Part shown: positions 12,551 to 23,770 of the stretch, in pieces
Numbering within the stretch: position 1 is the first letter of the stretch
Layout of the letters: every line of letters begins with the position of its first letter
From: Iris pallida
Lineage: Eukaryota; Streptophyta; Magnoliopsida; Asparagales; Iridaceae
NCBI GenBank assembly: GCA_029216955.1
Contig: JANAVB010006998.1
Span: 1,621,800-1,685,799 of the forward strand
Reading direction: 5' to 3'
Length of the DNA: 64,000 nt
Notes under the pieces: generated by a model
Databases searched by the model: none
Told to the model about the DNA's origin: nothing
Seen by the model: only the letters and a program-made list of their open reading frames with translations
Program-made: the position numbers and the translations under genes

Positions 12551-12740
12551 ATCTTCCCATGGTAAGGAAAGCATCTCTCCATCGGTTCCTTGAGAAGAGA
12601 AATGATCAATAAGGTTACTCTAGTCGGGTAAATGTCGTTCATTAATCTCATTATATTTCTATTTTTTCATTGCCAGCATCAATGCTGAGGCACTATATCA
12701 AGTGAAAAGACTCTTCAAAGGATTATCCTGCGGACTTAGC
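12551..12740 (+). pseudogene. Captured JAZ/TIFY gene fragment (Jas motif exons)
   Basis: After a TTTGATAGCAG acceptor, 12551-12611 encodes DLPMVRKASLHRFLEKRND, matching the Jas motif of jasmonate ZIM-domain repressors (family pattern LPxARRxSLxRFLEKRKxR). That motif binds COI1 and MYC factors in jasmonate signalling. A second exon after ATTGCCAG (from 12677) reads INAEALYQV, like the INARAPYQV that follows the Jas motif in the family. The old donor seems mutated (GATCAATAAGG where GATCGGTAAGG is expected), giving a stop. No TIFY domain was found upstream. The key Arg-Arg/Lys pair is altered to Arg-Lys. A non-functional fragment. Confidence 0.75.
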
Positions 12741-12921
12741 CAAGGCAATGGATAACCAACCATGGCTCAGGCTGAAACCGAGTCTTAGCTTGGAACGAAG
12801 ATGATCAAGTCCTCACATACATGACACACCCTAAGCTTAGATTGTCGACAACTTGTTTTTGGTGCAGGTTTTTGACTTACTAGTCTGGCTTTCCATTCTT
12901 TTTTTTTTCTTAGGAGCGTAG

Positions 12922-13014
12922 AGAACATGAATACTCAGGATAGAACATGAATACTCAGGATAGGCCACTTGTTATAGAACATGAATACTCAGGATAGAAC
13001 ATGAATACTCAGGA
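12922..13014. repeat. Four copies of a 20-bp repeat
   Basis: AGAACATGAATACTCAGGAT occurs at 12922-12941, 12942-12961, 12975-12994 and 12995-13014. It is arranged as two tandem pairs separated by a 13-bp spacer (GGCCACTTGTTAT), a duplication of a duplicated unit. Confidence 0.95.
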
Positions 13015-14139
13015 TAGGCTTCATCGGATGCTTAAGTGGAACAAAATTTGTTACTTTGGAACAACTCTGAAGATGTTTCTGACCATTTTTATGAGCATAA
13101 ATATTGACGGTTTCGACAACTTAGGCAGTTTCTAGGAGGAATGCCAAAATAATAAAAACTTAGAAGTAGATTAGTATGTGATTCTCTTACTTATGTATTA
13201 CTTGTTTATAGATATATTAGTGTGTTTCAGCTCCATGATTTTTTTTTTCTAAGTTTTCCTGCTTTATCTTATAATGTAGCTCGGTGAATGTCCGCTTGTG
13301 ACCAGCTTATTTACTTTTTCTATCTTAAAATAGGAAGCATACAAACTTCTCTTTTCATCTGAAACTAAATATCCAAACTTGCATTTTTATTTCAAAAACC
13401 TACTTATTTATCTTTGTACTTATATCTCGTAGTCCAGGGTCTCAATACTGGAACTCTTGACTTAACCTCAAATACATGTTGGATTTCAGGTACTAAGAAA
13501 ATTCATCTTCATTAACTTCTTTAAGAACTTCCATATATACAAGCTTCAAATATAAATACCTGATTAAGATTTTGTGTTGCATATACTCTCTTTTTTGTGT
13601 GCCCAACAAATGAAGTGACTTCTCTCTTTCCTTACTTTTTCAGAATTGGTGGGATTTTTCCTCACTATAAGGTCTGGCTACATGCTTCTCACTTCCTCAA
13701 AAGAGCTGTCTTGCTCCCTCTAGCAACAGATAAACTTCCTCAAGAGAGCCTGTCAAATAAATAAATTTGAAATATTGGATGGTCTGTGGTAAATGATTCA
13801 AATACTGGTTATTAAAATGTATATTACTTCTTGTAGAAATTATATGCTTTACTAACTTGTTACTCAAATATTATATGATGAAATGATATGAATCAATACT
13901 GGTTTATCTCTTCAAATGTTATATGGAATGGTTGAAATGTTATTAAACGTGATACGTTGCTTATGGTTTAACTGATAGTTGAATGCAAGTTTGTGGTTCA
14001 AAATTTTATTTTTAAAATATTTGTATTTGAATTTGAATTTGAATTTGAACTTGAATTTGTATTTGTATTTATATTTGTAATTTTATTATAATTGAAATCA
14101 ATATTTTTATCTATAAATTTTATTTTTTTAAAATGGAAA
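13015..14139. other. CACTA interior, right side; no gene recognised
   Basis: AT-rich with no supportable ORF. A hexamer tract of GAATTT/GTATTT units lies at about 14017-14082. Confidence 0.5.
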
Positions 14140-14687
14140 CATAAACAACAACGTTTCAAAACTGTTGTAAGCAAACATTATAATAACTTTTCTAAACATC
14201 GTAAAATTTATTTACAATACTTTTAAATCATTTTTGATGTTATAATTAAAACATATAAATACATATTACAATGTTTGTCAAACATGATTAAATTAAAGAT
14301 ACAACATTTGTTAAAAATTGTATAAACTTTTTTTTACAATGTTTTTCCACTGTTGTAGAATATCTATGTACAATGTTTACTGAATGTGGTATATATAGTT
14401 CTTACCACAGTTGGAGTACGTTGTTGAAATTATATTTACAACACTTGTAATATGTTTTAAAAAATACTTTTACAATACTGGCTAAATGTCGTGGAATTTT
14501 TTTTGTTAGATTTTATAAATTTTAACAATGTTTATAAATTATTGTGGTAAGAATATCTACAATATTTCTACAACGTTCAAACAAACATTGTGGAAGATGC
14601 CCCCCCTTTTACAACCCTGGATATAACAACCTTCTATTAAACGTTGTAAAAGATCTTTTACGATGTTTTTGTAACGTTGTAAAAGTG
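14140..14687. repeat. Right subterminal repeat array of the CACTA element
   Basis: Many copies of ACAACGTTT/AACGTTGTAAAA-type motifs in both orientations, matching the left array. The array ends AACGTTGTAAAAGTG, lacking the full CTTGTAGTG terminus. Confidence 0.85.
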
Positions 14688-15723
14688 GTTTCCAGATGTT
14701 ATGATTGATAATACCTGTGGGTTTGAACGGATGTCATTCATGGACGGGTATTCTGGGTATAATCAGATTAAAATGTTTCCAGATGACGAGAAACACACTT
14801 CTTTCAGAACGTCGATCGGTACATATTGTTATACAGTGATGTCATTCGGTCTCAAGAATGCAGGAGCAACTTATCAATGAGCTATGAGCACTATATTCCG
14901 TGAACATTTGCGAAAAATAATCGAATGCTACGTTGATGATATTGCAGTTAAAAGTCGACAAAAAGAGGATCACATCCAAGATTTGAAGACTATTTTTGAT
15001 CTAATGCGTAAGCATCAATTAAAGATGAACCCTACTAAGTCCTTAGGCGTCTCTAGTGGCAAATTTCTCGGCTTCGTCATTACCGCTAAAGGTATACACG
15101 TGGATCCCGAGAAGATCAAAGCCATCCAAGAGATGCGTCCTCCACGCACCTTAAAAGAGCTACGAGGATTTCAAGGAAGGATCGCTTATATCAGGAGATT
15201 CATCTCTAATCTTTCAGGACGCTGCAGACCATTCAATAAACTTATGAAGAAAGGTGTTTCTTTTGTCTGGAATGATGAATGTCAGAAGGCATTCGATGAT
15301 ATAAAACAATATCTGATGAGCCCTGCAGTATTGGTACCTCCTGTCTCAGGAATACCGTTCCTCCTATATACCCGAGCAATGAGTCATTCACTGGGTGCAT
15401 TGCTCGCTCAAAAGAATAAAAATGGTCATGAATAAGCCATTTACTATCTCAGTCGTACTATGACCAGATCTGAACCTCGATATTCACCGGTCGAAAAAGA
15501 ATGTTTAGCCTTAATGTTCGCTGTCCAAAAGACACGACATTATATCATTGGACAGACTATTCATGTCATTTTCCGGATCAATCCTATACGGGTCATGATG
15601 AAGAAACCCAGTGTTTTGAATTCTCGATTGGCTAACTGGGGAATCTTACTTGCTCAGTACGATATACACTATATCCCTCAGAAGTCAGTCAAAGGACAAG
15701 CTTTAGCTAATTTTCTAGCCGCT
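14688..15723 (+). pseudogene. Element A pol: C-terminal reverse transcriptase and first RNase H
   Basis: RT resumes with MIDNTCGFERMSFMDGYSGY (palm aspartate in FMDGYSGYNQ) and contains the catalytic CYVDD box near 14926-14940. A premature TGA lies at 14878-14880, where the family has an Arg after TYQ, consistent with CGA to TGA deamination. The first RNase H follows (LLYTRAMSHSLGALLAQ, then AIYYLSRTM, RYSPVEKECLA, RHYIIGQ), with another stop, TAA, at 15433-15435. The frame otherwise holds, so the gene died by point mutation as well as by the CACTA insertion. Confidence 0.92.
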
Positions 15724-15777
15724 CATTCAATTCCAGAAAATTCAAAACTCTATGATGAAATCCCAGATGAAGTCTTA

Positions 15778-16240
15778 GATTCAAATCAAATTGCTGAAGA
15801 AGATCCTACTTGGCGTCTATTCTTTGATGGAGCTTCAAGAATAGGTCCTAATGGTGATATTGTCGCTGGGGTTGGAATCGTTCTTGTGTCGCCAAAAGGT
15901 CTTGCTATCCAAAGAGCTTATTCTCTCGATCAACCATGTTCAAATAACGTAGTTGAGTACAATGCACTGCTTATTGGTCTTCAACTCGCTAAACATCTGA
16001 ATATTCAACATTTGGAAGCGTATGGAGATTCTAAACTTATTGTCAATCAGATAAGGGGTATTTATGAAGTTCGCCATCAAGATCTGGTTCCTTATCATAG
16101 ATCGGCTATATCTATGGCTTCTTCATTTGAAGGGTTCTTTATTGAGCATGTTAGACGAGCATATAACACAGAAGCTGATGCTCTTGCCAATCTTGCGGCG
16201 GTGTTGGCTATTCCAATTAGACGTCAACAAATGATTGTTG
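15778..16240 (+). pseudogene. Element A pol: second (Tat-type) RNase H domain
   Basis: An additional RNase H domain between the first RNase H and integrase, typical of Tat-lineage elements. The four acidic residues are visible: D in LFFDGAS, E in NNVVEYNALL, D in EAYGDSKLIV and D in NTEADALANLAA. The domain is uninterrupted in the frame at 15460-17232. It would degrade the RNA of the RNA/DNA hybrid in the viruslike particle, though the enclosing polyprotein is broken. Confidence 0.9.
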
Positions 16241-16429
16241 TTTGCAATCGAGAATTATTTCATCTCGAAAACAATCTAACTCTAGGACTTCCAGTTAACA
16301 TTGAAGAATCAACATCTCATGATGTCAACACAACAAGAGGATTTGGATTTAGTTGTAAATCATTATCATCTTCATCTGATTCTAGCATGGAATTCATCTT
16401 CAGTAATTCAGCTGAGACTCAGAGTACGG

Positions 16430-17694
16430 ATAAAGATTGGAGACTTCCTTTCTTAGATTTCGTATTGTATGATATTCTTCCAGATAATTCGAGTGAAGCG
16501 GCATCTATCAGACGACGATCACTCAGATTCTATTATAATCATACTACAAAAACCTTATATCGTCGAGCTTATGATGGTTTACTTCTTCAATGTGTTGCCG
16601 GTGATGAGGCTCAACAAATCATTCGTGAAGCACATGATGGAATTTGTGGAGCACATCAGCCTGGACCAAAACTTCAAGACCGTATTCGACGTATGGGTTA
16701 TTACTGGCCCACTATGGTATCAGATGCCATCGAATATGCAAGGAAGTGTAAAGCTTGTCAAATCCATGCGGATTTTATTCATCAACCCTCGGAATTTTTG
16801 CATCCAACGGCAACATCATGGCCCTTCGAAGCTTGGGGCATGAACATTATTGGTCCGATCAATCCGCCATCATCAAAAGGTCATCGGTTTATTCTCGCAA
16901 TAACCGATTATTTCTCCAAATGGGCCGAAGCTATTCCGTTATCTGAAGTCAAGACGTCCAATGTCATAAACTTTATCAAACATCATGTCATCTACAGATT
17001 TGGTGTTCCCCGACGCATTATTCATGATAATGGTCCACAGTTCGTCAGTCAGAAATTTACTCGATTCTGTGACGATCATCGGATCAACAATGTGGCTTCT
17101 ACCGCATATAATCCGGCAGCTAACGGATTTGCAGAAGCTTTCAACAAGACCATCATCAAACTCTTAAAGAAGTTTGTTTCTACTAACAAACGTAATTGGA
17201 GCGAGAAACTTGGTGAGTTTTTGTGGGCTTAACGTACTACACTTCGTAATGCTACTAAATATACACCTTTCTCTCTGGTGTACGGATGCGAAGCTGTTCT
17301 TCCATTAGAGATTCAAATTCATTCTTTAAGGATAGCAATCGCTAATGAACTTACTGCCGAGAATAATGATCGTCTTCGACTTCAGGAGTTAGAAGCTCTG
17401 GATGAAAAGCGATTATCTGCTCAACAGAATATCGAATTCTATCAAGCTAGAATTTCAAGAGCTTTTAACAAGAAAGTCAGAGTTCGAGCATATCAAAAAG
17501 GAGAACTTGTTCTAACAGTCAGACGTCCTATGACTATGACTCATATGAGCAAAGGCAAATTCGACGCAAAGTGGGAAGGTCCCTATATTGTGAGCAGAGT
17601 TTTCTCAAATGGAGCTTATCAACTCTCAGAACTTGATGGTCGAAAAGTCATGATGCCTATTAATGGCAATTTTCTTAAAAAGTATTATGTATAA
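16430..17694 (+). pseudogene. Element A pol: integrase
   Basis: The zinc-binding HHCC region reads HDGICGAH and later CKACQ (about 16630-16760). The catalytic core has IIHDNGPQF (second Asp) and ANGFAEAFNK (Glu). The first catalytic Asp, normally in WGMDxIGP, is Asn here (codon AAC at 16843-16845), so this copy lacks a complete DDE triad. A TAA stop at 17230-17232 sits where the family has Tyr (WA-stop-RTTLRN). The C-terminal domain continues at 17278-17694 with KWEGPYIVSRVF and ends FLKKYYV. Confidence 0.9.
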
Positions 17695-17776
17695 ATATAA
17701 ATACTTGTAAATCATCAGACAAGTTCATGTTAATAAATAAAATTTTATTTTTAATCATGAATGATAGTACATGATA
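17695..17776. terminator. Convergent 3' ends of pol and the small antisense gene
   Basis: Only 82 bp separate the pol stop (+) from the antisense stop (-). The interval has AATAAATAAAATTTTATTTTT, which offers AATAAA-type signals on both strands. The same arrangement with 83 bp occurs in element D (59083-59165). Confidence 0.7.
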
Positions 17777-18100
17777 TTAAGGAAGATCACTATCATCATT
17801 CTCTACATTTGGATGCGGACCGCTGCCGTCCTTCTCGAAAACGCGATCAGCAAAAGAACTGAGAACTTCTTTGCTGGAGCCCATGAGAAACTTGCAGGCT
17901 GTCATCCTCATGGCTTCCTCTTCTTCAGTCCTTCCTGGATCAAGCAGAAAGTCCAGAATATTTCGTGGCGGCTTGGGTGCAGACGAACCTTCGCCTGCTT
18001 CTACTTTCTTCGGCTGAACTGGATCGGCAGGGCATTCTTCAGTGTCCTTCTGAACCTTCGAGACGATTTCAGCATTCTTGGATGCTTCTTCAGACGACAT
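17777..18100 (-). CDS. Small antisense gene of element A (107 aa), conserved in element D
   Basis: An acidic protein beginning MSSEEASKNAEIV with a conserved C-terminal block: LLDPGRTEEEEAMRM, CKFLMGSS, VFEKDGSGPHPN. A homologue in element D (58797-59082) shares PGKTVEEEALRM, CEFLVRS and FNKEGSGPPP. I chose the ATG at 18098-18100 because the homologue begins at the same place and because a TATA box lies about 46 bp upstream; the longer open frame to 18208 would run across that TATA box. It lies tail-to-tail with pol. Function unknown; I recognise no domain. Conservation in two diverged elements suggests it was once under selection. Confidence 0.7.
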   Translation of the reverse strand: MSSEEASKNAEIVSKVQKDTEECPADPVQPKKVEAGEGSSAPKPPRNILDFLLDPGRTEEEEAMRMTACKFLMGSSKEVLSSFADRVFEKDGSGPHPNVENDDSDLP

Positions 18101-18568
18101 TTTTATGTTTAAGAGTAGAAGTGTTCGTTCTTGTTGGATTTCTGCTATATTTATAGGCAGAAGTTCCTCGAATAATGAAACGACACATTCATCCGATGGT
18201 TCGCCCATTCATTAATGCCTGACGGTTCATCCGTTCATTTATTACATTCATCCGACGGTTTGTTCGTTCATTAATACCTGACGGTTTATCCGTTCATGAA
18301 AAATTGAGTTCAAAGATATTTTTATGTCTGAATTCTATTTTTTTCTAATCAGTATTAAACTAAGATCATTTCTGGTTTAATATCATCTGATAGAATTACA
18401 AAGTTTGTTTGTATATTCTATTCTATTGAAATGTGTCATGTATTATTTACCTCTGAACATATTTTCTATATCATTACCAAAACAGTAAAACCAAAAATCA
18501 GATTAAGAATTCTCATTTGTTTTCATTCATAATCAAAACATTGGATACAAGTGAGAATGAAAAAAGAT
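18101..18568. other. Spacer between the two antisense genes of element A
   Basis: Holds the promoter of the small gene and copies of an ATTCATCCGACGGTTYGTTCG-like unit (about 18184-18300; ACGGTT followed by CGTTCATT repeats three to four times). It also includes the 3' flank of the large antisense gene. No further ORF. Confidence 0.6.
18146..18157 (-). promoter_or_regulatory. TATA box of the small antisense gene
   Basis: Minus strand reads CTGCCTATAAATATAGCAG, 46-57 bp before the ATG. The element D homologue has CTGCCTATAAATTG at an equivalent distance (58756-58764). Confidence 0.65.
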
Positions 18569-21500
18569 TCACTTATTAGGAGTTATTAACTCCCTGATAC
18601 GTTCAAGAACAGCATTCATTTTATCTTCATGAGCTTTCTTAACTCTTTCAGCTGCTTCAACTGTGACATTCTGTTCATCAAAAATGATGATAGCAGTTTG
18701 GAGACGGTTAGCTTCTTCAATTTGTTCTGCCTGCATCTGCTCTCTCTCCTTTTGAAGAGTTTTACAGCGTTCGGCTTCAGAAATATAAGCAGCAGTAACC
18801 TCAACTTGCTCTATTTCTATGATAGCAATTCGTTCTTGAAGGCGAGCCAACTCCTCTTTCAATTTCTTCAGCTCTTCAGCTTTGGATGCTTTATCTTTCT
18901 CCAGAAGCTCTACTCTTTGACGAGTAGCTAATATTTCTTCGCCCTTTTCTACTAATTTCTCAGAAGAAGAGGCAAGAAATGCTTCCAATGCAGCTTGCTG
19001 GGACTGAGCTTCATGCTCTAGTTGACTGATCTCAGCCGCAGTTAAAGATTGAATGTCTTCTTTCTGAGTCTCCCAGTATTTTTGAATAGTTATTTCCAAC
19101 TCATCCAGGAGATGTTCGAAGAAGATGCACTGAGATTCACAACCAGCATGTCGCAACGCCATGAGCGGGAACTTGAGCATAGTTCGAAGATCAGAAAATG
19201 GCATAGCTTCATCCTTCAAGAAACGTCTGGAATATGTATCTAGATATGAGTAAATGATCTCTGAATACATTCCCAGAGTTCTTGCTAGTCCAGTCTCAAA
19301 TCCAGGTGTCGCTGTCATCATTGAAGAAGAAGCTTGAATGTTCTCTACCCTGGGAACAGAAGTAGGTGCTACTGGAGAAGTTGGCAAGTGTGAACTCCCT
19401 TCATCAGCATCAGCCTGGATAAGCGGAGCATGAGTCGAACTCATCGCTGCAGCAGTTCCTACAATCAAAGAAAATAATAAAAATCAGCATATAGAGAAAA
19501 AAGAAATAGCAGAAACAGAATTTGAAATAAAGTTCTACCAGGCTGAGGTTCATATTCAATATGTTGGGAGAGTCTGGCGTCTTCTCGTAGTCTGTCCATG
19601 ATAGTATCCGACACCTGCTTCAAGTGGCTGCTTCCAGCTCCAGAATTACTGGGTGCTGGAGCGTTGTCCGGAGATTGAGCAGGTTCGGGGCTAAGTTTCA
19701 TTCTGTTCCTCTTGACTTTATCCTCATCATAAGGAGTAGAAGTGCCAGTATGCCAATCCTCTCCTCCTTCAGTTTCTGCTTCTTCTTCTTCATCCCGAGT
19801 TTCAGGATGAGTCTCTGATCCAGAGTCTATAATATTCACATTTTCATGAATCTCAGGAACAGTGATGACAGCTAGCTCAGTATTGACTGCCGGTTCAGTC
19901 TTCTCTGAAATGTCAGTTCGAAGAATGATGTCTTGACAAACATTCTTCAACAAATCATCAGCAGCTGATAGCTCGGACGCCGGCACATCTTCATCGCCTT
20001 TGGTCAAAGAAATATTCTCTTCAGCTTGGGTTTTAGGAACTTCTGGTTGTTCTGTAACCTCTGCCAGAGCTGGTTCTTCTTCAGAATAATCAATCTGGTC
20101 ATCCAGGGCCTGGATGACGCCTTCTGTCCCATGCTCAAATGGGATCATCCTCATCTCTGAGGGTTCAATAGCTACTCCGCTTGTTGTTGGAGCAGTTGTT
20201 TCCTGAGCTTAAGCGGATTCCACCTCATTCTGTTCAGTTGAAACTGCTGGAAGGTGAATATCATCAGACTCTGTTTGTTCAGTAGAAGCCGTTTCATTGA
20301 TTTCTGGCAAAACTCCTCCACTCATAATCGTTTCTAGGAGTTCATTGCCTTTCATCTTGCTGACGGTCTTCTTGACATACTTTCCTCTCGACCTCCTTGT
20401 TATCAAAGGAGCGTTGTCTTCATCAGTCTCTTCGTTTTTATCGGCGGCATTATCTTCATCAACTGAGATACCACCTAAAGATGAAGTAGCAGTTACTGAC
20501 ACTCCTTTCTTCTTCTTAGATGTCTGAGACTTAGTACTCCTTTTGGAGACGGTCTCAGATTCATCACTTCTCTTCCTCTTAGAAAGAGATACAAATATAG
20601 GAGGAAGGACTTCATCAGGAAAATTTCCCTCCTAGAATAATTCATATGGGGGCTCAACCTCCGCTGTCTCATCTATGGGCTCCGGAGAAAATTGTTGAAT
20701 AACAGTCTTCTTCTTTGACCTCTTCGATGGAGCTAGGTCGTCCTCCGCAACAAAAGTCTTCAGATTGAAACTCGGCTTGAAGGTGCCCGACGAAACATAG
20801 AAGCGAGCATAGGTATAAAGCATCTTCGTCCCTGCGCTTGATAAAGGATTAGGCATAGAGAATACAGCTTTCGTATCTCTAGCCGCAAAATATCTCCAAG
20901 CCCGAGCTCCGTCAATAAGCCCTCCACGAGCAGAAAGGCAAGTGGTGGCGTTCCCAACGTGAAGTTGGTCATATCCGAATTGCCTGGCAAATCGGCTTGG
21001 CAAATATGGCTCCAGATACGTCAAATCTTCATGACGGTACACTAGATGAGAAGGTCGAATTCTCTGTAACCACTGAAAGGCTACATCATCTAATCTGTTC
21101 CCCATATCTTCGTCCATCATATTTAAGGGCATGCTCTCGTAGCCCAGTGGTGGAGGGACACATTGAATGGACCAATGTGAAGCTCGATTCAGGACATTTC
21201 TGCATTCTGAAAGGGTGTGAACCTTCCAGAAAGTCTCTCCAGAGTACCTCTCCAAAAAGAGACTGCCACTTCCTCCTGCCCCTGGAGGTATCAAGCCATC
21301 ATGATGGAGGAGGAGCCAGCCATACAGATATGTAAAAGGCATCTCTATCCGTGGGAACTCCTCAGTCATCCTCCTTTGATCAGAAAGCATGTTGGTTACA
21401 AAATTCCGAAGACCTGCATTTAGTCTACAGGTCATTGCTGATAATAAATCTAACTTGTAACCATATATAAGGCACACCGCTGCAAAGATAACGCCTCTAT

Positions 21501-23639
21501 GTATCCTGTCCAGAGAGCTGGAACCAGGAACGATGAATCTTCTTAACCACAGAGATAAGAATCCGGCCAAATGACCGTTCCTTGACAGCATCTTCCCACT
21601 CTGTCTCACGTACGAGTTGAAAGTGGTTCCAGCTTTAAAGTCGTACCAGTCTTCAGTGATCATGAAATCCTTGCAGTCATATTTCTCCAGCAAATAAGTG
21701 ATTTCACTTTCAGAGAGAGGCTCGAAGTTGCTAATCTGATACCACCTCTTCTCGTTTATCTTCTTTTCATCCTTTTCACGGTTCATGAAAAGGTAGGACA
21801 TCCATTTCTGAATGTGGTTGCCGGCTTCATCTTTAGAACTCTTGTAATATAGAGTACATGTGCCAAAATGGCACATCATCTCTTCAAATAGATGTACCAT
21901 CTCTGGGTTCTTCTCTGACAGAAAGTTCAGCTCTTCTGTCGTAGGCACGTACTCTTCATACGGCAGCGAGCCTGAAGGCAAATGTGAGATGTATTCCATC
22001 TCATGAAGGGCAAAGCCTATCTCCCCTTTCGGAGTCATAAATGTCCCCGTCCTGTGATTGTATCTCTCAATCAAGGCTAGGAACAGAAAGGGGTTAGGCC
22101 TGAAGCCGTAGGATGAATTGACGACGACGTCATACAGGTTTATCTTCTTCAGCTCAGTCTCAAAATTCTCCAAAGCCCAGTGGACCAAAGTCCTCCATCA
22201 TACGTTCTCCTGATTCATTAAGCCGTTCATCCTCGGCGTCGAATCGGTGGGGTAAAACGCATTCTTGTTTGCCATGAATTCGTTTATGAAAATGGGCATT
22301 CTGAATGGCATCAATATGGATGAGTCTTCAGGTGCTATGCATCCAGGCCTCAAACCCCGAAACACTGATACGTGATTTTCTGGGGCACTAAAGAATCCTT
22401 CCTTCCTGTAAATGATGCGGCTTGCCTTCGCCTGCTGATATTCTGTTATATGCCAGGACATCTTTCTCGGATAACTGGCATGCATGAATCTCATGATGGA
22501 CAAGCCCCTGGAAACTTTCGGCCAATACATGGGTTGATTTACATCACCTTCGAAATAAAAACAGACCTTCTCTCTAATACTCTTTGGCTGAGATTTCTGT
22601 GCTATGGCATCTCCGAACAGAAATGCTGGTTTCTTGTGGGACACCAGATCAAGACTCTGTAAGGGTTCACCATTCATCAGACAAAGTAAGGTTGTATGAT
22701 CTTGATTGGCCAACAAAGATAGTCTGGCTTCTGGAAGGTCAAATTGAGGGAATTTCACATGAGATAAATCATGTTTAAATGTAAAACTCAAGTGCCCCTC
22801 ATAATCTGCTTCCTCACTTCGGATGTTCACTAAAGAAAATAAAAGAAGACAAGGTCAGATATGTTTTCCATGTCTACGAGCCTTGTGCGTGTATAGAAGT
22901 GTTCGAAGGAAGTTTCAAAAGTCACGCAGACTTCAGATAGATATACTATCAAGACACACTTAATGATTTATTCACGCAGGTGTTTAATTCACGCAAAGTT
23001 CAGACAAATTAGAATGAAAGTCACGTATCATTGCCAGAATCACATTTGAGTGAAAATGACAAAGACACTCTGACAGATCAAGACTAATCTAATCCAGAAG
23101 ATGACTCTCAAAAGTCTGCATGATTATTACAACATTGACATCTCTGTCAACATATGAAAAATCACGCAGAGTCATCATGAAAGCTGCATGACTATTTCAA
23201 CATCAACATCTCTGTCAACATATGAAAAATCACGCAGAGTCATCATGAAAGCTGCATGACTATTTCAACATCGACATTTCTGCCAACATGAAAAATCACG
23301 CAGAGTCATGAGAGTCATGCTCATTTGCGTGAAACACAGAGCTTCGTAAACACGAAGATGTGAAGTATGGCCGACCCTAAAGAAGGGGCATACTTTATTA
23401 ATATCCTTTGCCCTAAGAAGGAGGGATATATTTCTGAAATTCATTATTTATTTTTAGATCCTAAAAATTCTATGTGGAGTTCATCTTCATCTTCATCTTC
23501 AACAGTTTGTATTCCCCCATCACTTACGCTGAATAGGGGGATGTGTGACTTCTTGTCGAGGAAGTCTATCAGTGGTGGCACGAGAGGAAGTCGTTGGGGC
23601 TTTCCCCTTGGCCTGAGAGTCGGCTTTCTTGGGAGCCAT
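18569..23639 (-). pseudogene. Large antisense gene of element A: PMD-like protein with C-terminal coiled coil (3 exons)
   Basis: Inferred exons on the minus strand: 23639-23528, 22829-19539 and 19458-18569. Introns are GTAAGT...TTTAG and GTAGAA...TGTAG. The joined length is exactly 1431 codons with the stop last, which supports the model. Exon 1 is a short basic leader, MAPKKADSQAKGKA. Exon 2 carries KPAFLFGDAI, then a PMD-like core (RTGTFMTPKGEIGFALHEM, GFLSLWLRRFIVPG, TYLYGWLLLHH, LPSRFARQFGYDQ), then an acidic Ser/Thr/Glu-rich linker with KKTVSKMKG basic patches. Exon 3 is a coiled coil of about 200 residues (KASKAEELKKLKEELARLQE). Three in-frame stops (TGA 22198-22200, TAG 20632-20634, TAA 20209-20211) make it dead. 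The PMD relationship is inferred from motifs. The role is unknown; candidates are host silencing interaction or packaging. Confidence 0.8.
22830..23527 (-). other. Intron 1 of the element A antisense gene, with CACGCAGAG repeats
   Basis: 698 bp with a consensus donor (C/GTAAGTGATG) and a TTTTCTTTAG/TG acceptor, phase 1. Contains three tandem units of 66-68 bp (about 23089-23320) built around GAAAAATCACGCAGAGTCAT, plus dispersed CACGCAG copies at 22920-22990. The same motif class recurs in the LTR of this element. Confidence 0.8.
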
Positions 23640-23761
23640 TGCTGTTGAGAAAGGGAAGAGGAAGTCGGAGAAGATGAAGTTCGTCGGAGGAGAGAAGTTT
23701 TCTCTTCTGTGGATTCTCTCTCTAAAAGCAAGTAAAGAATGAAAGAAGTGGATTATGGCTG

Positions 23762-23770
23762 ATTTATAGG
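23762..23770 (-). promoter_or_regulatory. TATA box of the element A antisense gene
   Basis: Minus strand reads GAGCCTATAAATCAGCC about 125 bp upstream of the MAPK start. Between it and the ATG lies TTCTTTACTTGCTTTTAGAG, which is closely repeated in element C, suggesting a conserved start region. Confidence 0.65.

Larger units (their letters stand above)
1876..14687. mobile_element. CACTA (En/Spm-like) DNA transposon inserted in element A reverse transcriptase, carrying captured gene pieces
   Basis: The left end reads CACTACAAGAAAAATCTCC, the classical CACTA terminus. Both ends are packed with AACGTTGT/ACAACGTT-type subterminal repeats, as expected for this superfamily. The right end matches the inverted left end only from AACGTTGTAAAAG (14673-14685), so about 18 bp of the right terminus seem lost. 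The RT codons on both sides belong to one reading frame interrupted here. No transposase ORF is seen, so it is non-autonomous or decayed. It holds two smaller TIR elements, an A-rich tract, and exons resembling BSL and JAZ genes. The 3-bp target duplication expected of CACTA elements could not be recognised. Confidence 0.85.

Noticed and set aside
17777..18208. Longer reading of the small antisense ORF starting MGEPSDE at 18208
   Set aside because: It would cross the TATA box and is not matched in element D, which starts at the internal MSS.
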